Position numbers and translations under genes: made by a program. This document shows, piece after piece, positions 15,562 to 22,834 of a stretch of 27,880 nt of DNA. Origin of the DNA: REEB76 sp049698775 (lineage in GTDB: Bacteria; Pseudomonadota; Gammaproteobacteria; Natronospirales; REEB76); contig JBAVYM010000062.1 of the NCBI GenBank assembly GCA_049698775.1, positions 1 to 27,880 of the forward strand, written 5' to 3'. Position 1 is the stretch's first letter. Each line of letters opens with the position of its first letter. The notes under the pieces are model-generated. The model worked only from the letters and a program-made list of their open reading frames with translations. It made no database searches and was not told where the DNA came from.

Positions 15562-16329
15562 TTATTCAGGTCCTACAGGCCATTGACCATCGAAGCTGAA
15601 CGGATGTTGGCCGGCGCTATTCACCGGCAAATAGTGCAGCAGGTTGTTGAGAGCAGCATTGGTGGGATCACGGGATACCAGCGTGCCCTGCACCGTATAA
15701 CGGCCACCCGCCGTCAGGCTGACGCTGCCCTGCAATATCAGGGGTCCGCTGGTATCCATCAGGCTACCCTGTATGGGCTGGTGCGCCTGGCTTTGCAGCT
15801 TCAATTGGTAACTTCCGAGCACTAGGGACTCGGGCCAGAGCAAGTTCACATTCACCAAACTTACGACGCCATCTGCCAGAGTGGGCAGCCTGTGCACCAA
15901 AACCACGCGGGCCAGTTGCATCTTGAGCGTGCCGCCAACACTGCCGGGTGGGAGCGGCAACCATGGCGCCAGGTGCGCGATGCCCAGTTGGCCACGCAGA
16001 TCTTGCAGCAACAACTCATCACCGCGGCCACCCGCCACGCGTCCATGCAAGTCCAGGTCGGGGCTGTGTAGTTGCAAGCTATAGCCCAGATGGCCTGAAA
16101 AAGGCGCGCGCCAGTCGAAATGCCATTGCAACGCACCCCAGGAGCGGCCCTTCAAAATGAGATCCTGCGCGGCGCCCGACCAGACACTGCCAGTTACGGC
16201 CGTCAGCCGCACATCCGGTGCACGTTTCTGCAACCAGGCAACGGCATAACCAGCGGGGAAAGTAGCTAGCAGGAAAACGAGATACACGATGATGCCCGTC
16301 AGCCACCAACGCCAAGCGCGCACCCTCAT
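15562..16329 (-). CDS. gspN: Type II secretion system protein N
   Basis: A 255-residue GspN-family protein, an accessory inner-membrane component found in some type II secretion clusters. It has one N-terminal membrane anchor (WWLTGIIVYLVFLLATFPAGYAVAWL, about residues 7-32) and a periplasmic part rich in beta strands with VTGSVWSGAAQDL, a typical GspN feature. I chose the ATG at 16329, which overlaps the gspM stop as ATGA. The frame stays open further upstream, but only as a shadow inside gspM. It is the last gene of the gsp run. Downstream is an AT-rich gap with no clear intrinsic terminator. Confidence 0.88.
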   Translation of the reverse strand: MRVRAWRWWLTGIIVYLVFLLATFPAGYAVAWLQKRAPDVRLTAVTGSVWSGAAQDLILKGRSWGALQWHFDWRAPFSGHLGYSLQLHSPDLDLHGRVAGGRGDELLLQDLRGQLGIAHLAPWLPLPPGSVGGTLKMQLARVVLVHRLPTLADGVVSLVNVNLLWPESLVLGSYQLKLQSQAHQPIQGSLMDTSGPLILQGSVSLTAGGRYTVQGTLVSRDPTNAALNNLLHYLPVNSAGQHPFSFDGQWPVGPE

Positions 16330-16826
16330 GGCGCGGCACCTTGCAGCGTGAGATTGGCATCCACAAGCCCTGGGGCTGAGCCGCGCGTCACGGTGACATC
16401 GCTCGGCGCGACACCATAGGTCCGATGCAGGCTGCCAAGCCACAGCACCAGACTGTCAAAATCCGCGCCGCTGAGTTGCACATGCACGGAACCATCGCTC
16501 GCCTGTTGCGCCTGTTGTAGCGCGTTGCTCAACCCGGCGCTGGCTACGCTGCTGTTGATGGCGCTCAGCAGCGAGCCACCCGGCAAAGCGGCTGGTTGCG
16601 ACCCGCGCAGCGCCTCGATGCGGCTGGCAGCGGGACGCATCCATGCCAGCAGCGCACGCTGATCCTGCACGCGCACTGTCAGCGCATGCCGGTGACTGAC
16701 GTAGGGTGACAGGATGCCCGCATAAATGATGAAGATGACCAGAATCACGGCGCCGCCGCCCAGCACCCAGCGTTCGCGTTTTTCCAGCGCCATGAACCAC
16801 TGACGCAATTGTTCAAGCTTGTTCAT
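16326..16826 (-). CDS. gspM: Type II secretion system protein M
   Basis: A 166-residue bitopic inner-membrane protein: short cytoplasmic N-terminus (MNKLEQLRQWFMALEKRER), a membrane span (about 20-42, WVLGGGAVILVIFIIYAGIL), and a periplasmic ferredoxin-like domain. The N-terminal pattern WxxxxxRER is typical of GspM. It partners GspL in the assembly platform that couples the GspE ATPase to pseudopilus growth. Start and stop both use 4-bp ATGA overlaps, with gspL upstream and gspN downstream, implying coupled translation. Confidence 0.92.
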   Translation of the reverse strand: MNKLEQLRQWFMALEKRERWVLGGGAVILVIFIIYAGILSPYVSHRHALTVRVQDQRALLAWMRPAASRIEALRGSQPAALPGGSLLSAINSSVASAGLSNALQQAQQASDGSVHVQLSGADFDSLVLWLGSLHRTYGVAPSDVTVTRGSAPGLVDANLTLQGAAP

Positions 16827-18055
16827 CCGCCGCTCCCGCCCAGTGTCAAACGGCCCGTGGTCTGACCGGCGCTGGCGTTTACCGAATCCAAGTCCACATG
16901 GAATGCGGAATTTTGCGCAAGCGCAGATTTCATATTATCGAGCGCCTGGATGCTGGAAGCCTGGATCTGCAACTGCAAGCTGCCACCGTGATAGCTGAAT
17001 CCCTGCACTTGCACGCCGCTTTGTGATTGCAGAGCCGTACCTACGGCCGCGAGCATGGCCAGCAGCCCGGCAGTGCTTCCACCGCCGCCAGTGAGCCGCT
17101 TGAGTCGTTGTTGCATCTGAACTTGCGGTTCCACAACCCGGGTGACATCCGGCAACGCCTGATGAAACAATGCAGTCACTTGCGTTTGCAATATCGCCGC
17201 TTCGTGTCGGAGCGAGAATTCACTCACAACTTGCTGCACGATAAAAATCAGTGCCAATGTGCCCAATAACACGGCTGCCACGCGCCAGCGACGCCAGTGC
17301 TCCGTGACGCTATTGTGAAGACCGAACTCGCCCTGCAACAGGTTGATGGCTGGTTCCGTTTGCGCGGTCGCGGCCATAAGGCCAATGGCGCCACCATTCA
17401 GTGATTTATATGAGATTTCGAGAGGCGTGCCGGTCAGCAACTGGCTGATGTCTTGCTCCGCAGTTTCATTGTCTGCATGGATAAGCGCATGCGTGCAATG
17501 TTCGTCTTCGGTGAGTCCTGCCAAATGACGCCGGATCAGCATCGGCATCAGGGTGGCATCGCCGGCAATCGCCATGCCATCCGGGAAGCGCGCCAACAAA
17601 CGTGCGCCATCTGCCACCAGAATCAAGGTATGGTCACGCACCGGCAGCGTCTGCACCTCCGGTACGATTTCATCTGGTTTGAGACCGGCCGCAGTCAGTT
17701 CCCGCAACCAGCGCTGCATGCACTCCCGAGCTATCACTGCGACAGGATAACCACGGGTATCCCGGACGCCAACCGCGAAATGTTGAGTTTCGATATCCCC
17801 GGCGAGTCTGTCCTCCAGTGCAAAAGGTACCGCTTGCAGTATCTTTTGGACATTGTGGGTCGGAATGTCCGCATGCAGCAACATCACTTCAGAGCCGGGC
17901 ACGGCGACGCGTAGACGCCGACCAGCGGCAAAGGGGGCAGCCTCCGCGAGCGTGCCGCTGCGCGGCTGGCCCATGCGGTTGCCAAATGCATCCACCACCT
18001 GCCAACTGGCCGGGTGATCGGCATCGGGAATACGCAAAAACAGGATCTCAATCAT
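16823..18055 (-). CDS. gspL: Type II secretion system protein L
   Basis: A 410-residue bitopic platform protein. The cytoplasmic actin-like part (about 1-250) recruits the GspE ATPase and includes RVAVPGSEVMLLHADIP and the conserved INLLQGEF (237-244). A single span follows (about 258-276, VAAVLLGTLALIFIVQQV), then a periplasmic domain (about 300-400). I chose the ATG at 18055 because it overlaps the gspK stop as ATGA and gives the usual GspL N-terminus. An in-frame upstream extension to 18418 is only a shadow within gspK. A Gly-rich linker (LTGGGGSTAG, 321-330) lies in the periplasmic part. No gspE gene is present in this window. Confidence 0.93.
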   Translation of the reverse strand: MIEILFLRIPDADHPASWQVVDAFGNRMGQPRSGTLAEAAPFAAGRRLRVAVPGSEVMLLHADIPTHNVQKILQAVPFALEDRLAGDIETQHFAVGVRDTRGYPVAVIARECMQRWLRELTAAGLKPDEIVPEVQTLPVRDHTLILVADGARLLARFPDGMAIAGDATLMPMLIRRHLAGLTEDEHCTHALIHADNETAEQDISQLLTGTPLEISYKSLNGGAIGLMAATAQTEPAINLLQGEFGLHNSVTEHWRRWRVAAVLLGTLALIFIVQQVVSEFSLRHEAAILQTQVTALFHQALPDVTRVVEPQVQMQQRLKRLTGGGGSTAGLLAMLAAVGTALQSQSGVQVQGFSYHGGSLQLQIQASSIQALDNMKSALAQNSAFHVDLDSVNASAGQTTGRLTLGGSGG

Positions 18056-19035
18056 ACGGTTCCGAAAGTGCGCCGGATGGCGACGGTGGCACCGCTCCGG
18101 GTGCGATACAGCAAACTGTACAGCGTGACCTGCGTACTGCCAATCTTCACTTGGACGGTAAGCCGGAAATAACTGCTGGTCGGCAACGGAGCGGGTATGC
18201 CTGGCGCCACGACGATATTCCCCAGCAGCGGGGTCAGTTGAGCAAGCGATTGAAAGGGCTGTTGCATTCGCGTCTGTACCGCGGCCGCGGCCGCATCCAT
18301 GCTGATGCCGGTATTCAATGATGCAATCACCGCAGCGGGGGCGGTGTTGATGTTGATGGCCGTGGGCGTCATGGGGGTAGCCGGCGGCGATCCAGGTGTC
18401 TGCAAAGGCAGTGCGCACACATAAGGCAAGAGGGCCGCGTAAACCTGCGGGGTAACACCGTTCACCAGCAGCAATTCGCTGATGCTGGTCATCGGTTGCT
18501 GGGCGGTAAGATAGGGCGGATCCAGCCGTGAGTAAAACTCATCCTTGGCGCCGCCCGGGTAATGGGGCTGATCACCTGGATTTACCCAATCCGATACGGC
18601 GTTGGCGATTTCCGGATCCAGGTTCAATACGACTAACAAACGTTGAAATTGTGCCAAGGCCCCCGTTGTGTAGGCCACGTTGCTGCTGGCGAGATTGTTG
18701 ACATTGAACAGACCCTGAAGATCCTGCAAATGCCCGATGATGGTTCCACCCTGTACCGGAAGCGGTGGCAGCTGTTGAGCCCAGTCCTGGGTCAGATCCG
18801 TCGTGTTGGAATTGGACTGGAAATCGCGCCGCAATATCTGCTCCGCCCAAGCCTCGGCGCCGAGGGCATATTCCGTGGCCTGATCGCCTTGGACGATATT
18901 GGCCGTGCGGCGCAGATCCAGTTCGCGGTCCCAGATCATGCCGGTGGACAGCGTCACCGCGATGGCCATGATAACCAACGCGATCAATAACGCGACACCG
19001 CGCTGTTTCGGCGCTGGGTGCGACGGCATTTTCAT
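18052..19035 (-). CDS. gspK: Type II secretion minor pseudopilin K
   Basis: A 327-residue protein, the large minor pseudopilin thought to sit at the pseudopilus tip with GspI and GspJ. The prepilin peptidase site is RG before VALLIALVIMAIAVTLST (about residues 13-31). As usual for GspK, the residue at +5 of the mature protein is not Glu. The long alpha domain expected of GspK follows, including VNNLASS and AVSDWVNPGDQPHYPGG-type calcium-site segments. The ATG at 19035 overlaps the gspJ stop by 4 bp. A second in-frame ATG two codons on is also possible. Confidence 0.95.
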   Translation of the reverse strand: MKMPSHPAPKQRGVALLIALVIMAIAVTLSTGMIWDRELDLRRTANIVQGDQATEYALGAEAWAEQILRRDFQSNSNTTDLTQDWAQQLPPLPVQGGTIIGHLQDLQGLFNVNNLASSNVAYTTGALAQFQRLLVVLNLDPEIANAVSDWVNPGDQPHYPGGAKDEFYSRLDPPYLTAQQPMTSISELLLVNGVTPQVYAALLPYVCALPLQTPGSPPATPMTPTAININTAPAAVIASLNTGISMDAAAAAVQTRMQQPFQSLAQLTPLLGNIVVAPGIPAPLPTSSYFRLTVQVKIGSTQVTLYSLLYRTRSGATVAIRRTFGTV

Positions 19036-19646
19036 GGCGATGCCACTTCGATGATGCGCGTGATGCGACCCCAGTCCTTAAGGGTGATATCCACTTCCAC
19101 CGCCAGGGGAAGTTGCGCCAGATAGGCACTGGCGGTGGCATTCAGCGGCGGCCATTGCTCCTGCCATTGATCGGTGCTATCCATGAAACGCAAATCAAAT
19201 GCCGTTACATGCGTCAGCAATACCTGTTTTGTTGGCTGAGTTTGGGGCACATTGTCCAACTCCGGCCAGGACAGGCGCAGCAACTTGTCATCGTCCAATT
19301 GATAGGCCACCCGCTCCTCGGTGCTGCGCACGTCCGCCAATGGATTGCTCCAGCCGCCGCGAGTGAACGTTACCGGCGGCAGATTCTGAGGAGTGCTGAT
19401 CAAGGCCGCGAGGAGCGTGCCACCCAAGGGATCGCGTACCTGCCGCGGATCCAATTGGCTGAAATCCCGCGTCATAATGCTTATGGCCTGTTGCACCGTC
19501 CGCAGACGGTTCATGACGCCCGTGGTTTGCTCGCGCTGACTGATGACGCTGTCCAAACCTCCATACGCGAGAGCAGCGACCACGGCAAAGATCGCTACCG
19601 CTACGAGAAGTTCAACCAGGGTAAAGCCGCGTATGCGCGTGTTCAT
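19032..19646 (-). CDS. gspJ: Type II secretion minor pseudopilin J
   Basis: A 204-residue minor pseudopilin with the type IV prepilin-like N-terminus MNTRIRG/FTLVELLVAVAIFAVVAALAYGGL. Cleavage is expected after the Gly, leaving Phe+1 and Glu+5. The ISIMTRDFSQLDPRQVRD segment after it is characteristic of GspJ. I chose the ATG at 19646 because it gives the short charged leader expected of a prepilin and overlaps the gspI stop as ATGA. The longer upstream open frame is a shadow of gspI. It assembles with GspI and GspK. Confidence 0.94.
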   Translation of the reverse strand: MNTRIRGFTLVELLVAVAIFAVVAALAYGGLDSVISQREQTTGVMNRLRTVQQAISIMTRDFSQLDPRQVRDPLGGTLLAALISTPQNLPPVTFTRGGWSNPLADVRSTEERVAYQLDDDKLLRLSWPELDNVPQTQPTKQVLLTHVTAFDLRFMDSTDQWQEQWPPLNATASAYLAQLPLAVEVDITLKDWGRITRIIEVASP

Positions 19647-20074
19647 TGCTGCGTGCTGCTGCCGTTGGAATCGCCAGATGTAGGTTGGCCAGGTATCAGC
19701 GGCTGCGGCCTGCCCATAAATCCCGTAAGACCAGTGATGACGGCAGCCGGTGCCAACGCGCTGCTCACATCTATATCTATTCGCAGCAAATCGGGATCGG
19801 AGGTGGTGCTGGCGGTCGCCTGCCAATTCCATTTTTGTCCCGCCATCTCGGCTGTACCTTTTTGGGTGCCAATGTCCGGCCACGCGGGTGCTAGCCGCAA
19901 AGTGGTCAGTTCGTTCATGGCTACCCAATGGGCAAAGGTTTCGTCGCGCAATTCGGCGGCTTGACGGGTACTGGTTCCAGCGGTGCTGATAACGGCAATC
20001 ATGCCGATCGCCAGCACCGCCAGGGCGATCAGCACTTCAATCAACGTGAATCCTCGCGTGGCGGGAGCGTGCAT
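19643..20074 (-). CDS. gspI: Type II secretion minor pseudopilin I
   Basis: A 143-residue minor pseudopilin, close to the family's usual 120-140. The N-terminus MHAPATRG/FTLIEVLIALAVLAIGMIAV shows the prepilin peptidase site (Gly/Phe, Glu+5), followed by TRQAAELRDETFAHWVAMNEL, typical of GspI. The C-terminus carries a Gly/Ser/Gln-rich tail (PTSGDSNGSSTQQ). It starts 2 nt after the gspH stop and its own stop overlaps the gspJ start. GspI is thought to nucleate the pseudopilus tip. Confidence 0.94.
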   Translation of the reverse strand: MHAPATRGFTLIEVLIALAVLAIGMIAVISTAGTSTRQAAELRDETFAHWVAMNELTTLRLAPAWPDIGTQKGTAEMAGQKWNWQATASTTSDPDLLRIDIDVSSALAPAAVITGLTGFMGRPQPLIPGQPTSGDSNGSSTQQ

Positions 20075-20076
20075 GT

Positions 20077-20634
20077 TCAGTAGCCGGCGTTCTTGTCCGG
20101 GGATATCAATTGGATGCCATTTTGCAGGTCGCCCGTTACCAGATACGACATAGCGCTGTCCGCGCCGCTTACGGTGATCTTGAATGGCGTGATCTCGCCA
20201 CTGGAGAGCAGCATGATCTGGGGTTTCAACTTCGGTTGGCCGGAGTCATCGGTGACATCGTCACCTTCATTGTTTTGGTCACTGACTGGAAGAGTGACCG
20301 GCGTGCCCTCCAATTGCAGGGACAGGGTAACGGCCTCGTCCAATTGCCGGGCACGCAGCAAATCATCATCCTGCACGGTTGACCACTTGGCGCCGTCATA
20401 TAACAGAAACTCATAGCCGTGCGGCGATATCCGCAGACCATATTGTTCACCGCGCATCACCGCTTGCTGCGAAACCAGATCCGCAAGTGCCGCCAGTTTT
20501 TCGGCCGCCTGTTTTGCGGGAGGATCCCTGCCGAGAGAACCGAGCGACAAGACCGCGACGGCACTGATGATGCTGATGATGACCAGCACCACCAGAATCT
20601 CGACGAGCGTGAATCCATTTGAACGCGATGGCAT
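20077..20634 (-). CDS. gspH: Type II secretion minor pseudopilin H
   Basis: A 185-residue minor pseudopilin. The leader MPSRSNG/FTLVEILVVLVIISIISAVAVLSLG shows the Gly/Phe cleavage site with Glu+5. The following GRDPPAKQAAEKLAALADLVSQQAVMRGEQYGLRI region matches the GspH pattern. An acidic loop (NNEGDDVTDDSG) lies near the middle of the globular domain. It begins 28 nt after gspG. GspH links the GspIJK tip to the GspG fibre. Confidence 0.93.
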   Translation of the reverse strand: MPSRSNGFTLVEILVVLVIISIISAVAVLSLGSLGRDPPAKQAAEKLAALADLVSQQAVMRGEQYGLRISPHGYEFLLYDGAKWSTVQDDDLLRARQLDEAVTLSLQLEGTPVTLPVSDQNNEGDDVTDDSGQPKLKPQIMLLSSGEITPFKITVSGADSAMSYLVTGDLQNGIQLISPDKNAGY

Positions 20635-20662
20635 AGTGCCACCTTGTGCTGTGCCGGTAGCG

Positions 20663-21148
20663 TCAGCCGTTACCGTTACCGCTGCCGTTGCTGTTGGCGC
20701 CGTTATTGCTACCGCTGCCTTCCAGATTCCAATTGCCGATCACATCATTATTGTTGCCGGTGCTGCCGGAGGGACCCTTCGGCCCATACGACCAGACATC
20801 AATCGTACCGTGTACACCCGGGTTCAAATATTGGTAAGCGTTATCCCAGGGATCCACTGGCAGACGATCCAGATATTGTTTCCAGTGCGGCGGCACCGGA
20901 TCGGTGGTCGGTTTCTGCACCAGTGCCTGCAAACCCTGATCGGTGGTGGGATAGACATAGTTATCGAGCTTGTACATTTCCAACGCCGATTGCACCGCAC
21001 GGATATCCTGTTTGGCTTTGACGATGCGCGCTTCATCGGGCTTGTCCATGATCTTGGGCACGATGATGGAAGCAAGGATGCCAAGGATGACCACCACTAC
21101 CATCACCTCAATGAGAGTGAAACCGGAAAATTGCTTGCGCGTGTGCAT
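20663..21148 (-). CDS. gspG: Type II secretion major pseudopilin G with Gly/Asn/Ser-rich tail
   Basis: The major subunit of the T2SS pseudopilus, 161 residues. The leader MHTRKQFSG/FTLIEVMVVVVILGILASIIVP has the peptidase site after Gly9 and Glu+5. The core is canonical: AKQDIRAVQSALEMYKLDNYVYPTTDQGLQALV, then RLPVDPWDNAYQYLNPG and IDVWSYGPKG. Most GspG proteins end soon after the IGNW motif (here 137-140). This one adds about 19 residues (143-161) of almost only Gly, Asn and Ser, encoded by short tandem-like repeats. It is the first gene of the gsp run, divergent from the rhombosortase gene across 83 bp. No strong promoter could be assigned there. Confidence 0.95.
   Translation of the reverse strand: MHTRKQFSGFTLIEVMVVVVILGILASIIVPKIMDKPDEARIVKAKQDIRAVQSALEMYKLDNYVYPTTDQGLQALVQKPTTDPVPPHWKQYLDRLPVDPWDNAYQYLNPGVHGTIDVWSYGPKGPSGSTGNNNDVIGNWNLEGSGSNNGANSNGSGNGNG
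20666..20722 (-). repeat. Low-complexity repeat encoding the GspG C-terminal tail
   Basis: On the plus strand this stretch is built from degenerate hexamers such as CCGTTA, CCGTTA, CCGCTG, CCGTTG and CTGTTG. On the coding strand it gives Gly, Asn and Ser codons in near alternation. Such arrays can change length by slippage while staying in frame. Confidence 0.7.
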
Positions 21149-21231
21149 GGCTGATTTGCTTGAAAGAGTGGGTTAAAGTGCGATTCAGGTCAGAAACCCA
21201 ATCATACAACAACGGATTGCCGCATTTGACG

Positions 21232-21867
21232 ATGACTGCACCGCTTTCCCGTGCTTCCATTTGGAGTATGCCGCGCCTGTGGCCCGTGCTGGTCATCGTC
21301 GTGCCCTGCGTGCTGCTGGCTTTTGCTGGCGAGCCGGTACGTACGGCCTTGCGTTACGACCGTTGGGCCGTCTTGCACGGCCAGGTGTGGCGGATTTTCA
21401 CGGGCAATTTCGTGCATCTGGGATGGGGGCATGTGGCGGAAGACCTGGGGGGCTATGTATTGCTGTGGCTGCTGTTTGAAGACGTACTGCCCGGTTGGCG
21501 CTGTCCACTGCTGATAGTGCTGGGTGCACTGGGAGTTGGAATAGGCCTGTTGCTGTGGGACCCTGATTTACGCTGGTACGTGGGGATTTCAGGCGCCCTC
21601 AATACCCTCTGGATTAGCGGTGCGATGGTGTTGATGGCACGGCGCGACTGGCTCGGCTGGGTGCTGGCCATATTCCTGGTGCTGAAGCTCACATACGAAC
21701 AACTGTGGGGTCCGCTGCCGGGATCGGTAGCCACCACCGGTGGCCCAGTCGTGGTGGATGCCCATCTTTACGGCACCTGTGCCGGCGTGATCCTGGGTTT
21801 GGGCATGCTGGTGCAGTTGTGGTGGCGCAAACGGGCCGGGCAGAGCCAGTACCGGGGAAAGGTATAA
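21232..21867 (+). CDS. rrtA: Rhombosortase, rhomboid-family intramembrane serine protease
   Basis: A 211-residue polytopic membrane protein of the rhomboid superfamily. The catalytic serine is in GISG (118-121, S120) and the partner histidine in VDAHLYG (H178). A conserved loop and helix, WRIFTGNFVHLGWGHVAEDLGG (about 53-74), matches the rhomboid WR and H-rich region. Small size, the AHLYG motif and lack of extra domains fit the rhombosortase branch, which cleaves GlyGly-CTERM proteins exported by type II secretion. That fits its place divergent from gspG. I chose ATG 21232, whose SD is weak; ATG 21268 would shorten the first helix region. No GlyGly-CTERM substrate is in this window. A generic GlpG-like rhomboid is the alternative. 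Confidence 0.85.
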   Translation: MTAPLSRASIWSMPRLWPVLVIVVPCVLLAFAGEPVRTALRYDRWAVLHGQVWRIFTGNFVHLGWGHVAEDLGGYVLLWLLFEDVLPGWRCPLLIVLGALGVGIGLLLWDPDLRWYVGISGALNTLWISGAMVLMARRDWLGWVLAIFLVLKLTYEQLWGPLPGSVATTGGPVVVDAHLYGTCAGVILGLGMLVQLWWRKRAGQSQYRGKV

Positions 21868-21868
21868 T
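21863..21868 (+). promoter_or_regulatory. Consensus -10 box upstream of fabD
   Basis: A perfect TATAAT overlaps the rhombosortase stop codon 27 nt before the fabD ATG. The -35 region 17 nt upstream is poor. A strong SD-like GAGGGGAG (21879-21886) follows. fabD can thus have its own promoter in addition to read-through. Confidence 0.4.
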
Positions 21869-21895
21869 CACTTGCTTTGAGGGGAGTAGCCATTC

Positions 21896-22834
21896 ATGGC
21901 ATTCGCGGTCATATTTCCTGGCCAGGGATCCCAGACCTTGGGCATGCTCTCGACTCTCAGTGATAAACATTCAAATGTAAAACAAACATTTACAGATGCT
22001 TCCAAGAATCTATCTTATGATTTGTGGGCACTCGTGCAGCAAGGCCCCGAGGCGCGGTTAAACGCCACTGAGCAGACCCAGCCTGCATTGCTAACGGCCG
22101 GTACAGCGCTTTGGCGCATCTGGCAGGCCCGGAATGGCCCTATCCCGGCTTTTATGGCAGGTCACAGCTTGGGAGAGTACACGGCCCTGGTGTGTGCGGG
22201 TGCTTTGGATTTCCAGACAGCCGTGAAACTGGTGGAATTTCGCGGCCAAGCCATGCAACAGGCGGTGCCGGCGGGCACCGGCGCCATGGCAGCGATCCTG
22301 GGCCTGGAAGATGCCGCAGTGCGTGATGCCTGTGGCGAAGCATCTCAGGACCAAGTGGTGGAGGCGGTGAATTTCAATGCCCCGGGCCAGGTGGTGATAG
22401 CCGGAAACAAGGCTGCGGTGGAACGAGCCATTGAAGCCTGCAAAATTCGGGGTGCCAAACGGGCCATTTTGTTACCGGTCAGCGTGCCTTCTCACTGCGC
22501 CCTCATGAAACCGGCTGCAGAACAGCTTGGCAAGCGGCTTGCGGACACCCATTTCGACCGCCCGGCCATCCCCGTTGTTCACAATGTGGATGTGGCCGTT
22601 CACACTGACCCGGAGGCCATCCGCAAGGTTCTGAAAGCCCAGTTACATAGCCCTGTGCGATGGGTTGAAACCATCCGATTTCTGGTAGCGGAGGGCGTGA
22701 ACCAGTTGATAGAGCTGGGTCCGGGCCGTGTACTGACCGGCCTTGCCAAGCGTATAGACAAATCCGTAGAGGCCTACCCTGTCTATGACCCCGAGACCCT
22801 GGATACCGCTCTGACTGCGGTGAACGGTCCATGA
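21896..22834 (+). CDS. fabD: Malonyl-CoA:ACP transacylase
   Basis: Transfers malonyl from CoA to acyl carrier protein at the start of type II fatty acid synthesis (cytosol). The 312 residues match the family (E. coli 309). Motifs are FPGQGSQ (7-13), the nucleophile in GHSLGEY (S91), EFRGQAM with the carboxylate-binding arginine (R116), and SVPSHCALM with the catalytic histidine (H200). It starts 28 nt after the rhombosortase gene, and its stop overlaps the fabG start as ATGA. Codons 22-45 are strikingly AT-rich compared with the rest (VKQTFTDASKNLSYD). In many gammaproteobacteria rpmF-plsX-fabH precede fabD; here they are absent. Confidence 0.97.
   Translation: MAFAVIFPGQGSQTLGMLSTLSDKHSNVKQTFTDASKNLSYDLWALVQQGPEARLNATEQTQPALLTAGTALWRIWQARNGPIPAFMAGHSLGEYTALVCAGALDFQTAVKLVEFRGQAMQQAVPAGTGAMAAILGLEDAAVRDACGEASQDQVVEAVNFNAPGQVVIAGNKAAVERAIEACKIRGAKRAILLPVSVPSHCALMKPAAEQLGKRLADTHFDRPAIPVVHNVDVAVHTDPEAIRKVLKAQLHSPVRWVETIRFLVAEGVNQLIELGPGRVLTGLAKRIDKSVEAYPVYDPETLDTALTAVNGP

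Noticed and set aside
18056..18418. N-terminal extension of gspL (and similar upstream extensions of gspN and gspJ).
   Set aside because: The extensions lie inside the preceding gsp genes, and the family N-termini begin at the ATGA overlaps.
19113..19964. Plus-strand open frame of 283 codons opposite gspJ and gspI.
   Set aside because: It is antisense to two well-supported pseudopilin genes and shows no protein-like motif.
20663..21148. GspG tail as a GlyGly-CTERM sorting signal.
   Set aside because: It ends in Gly/Asn with no following hydrophobic span or basic cluster, so it lacks the full signal.
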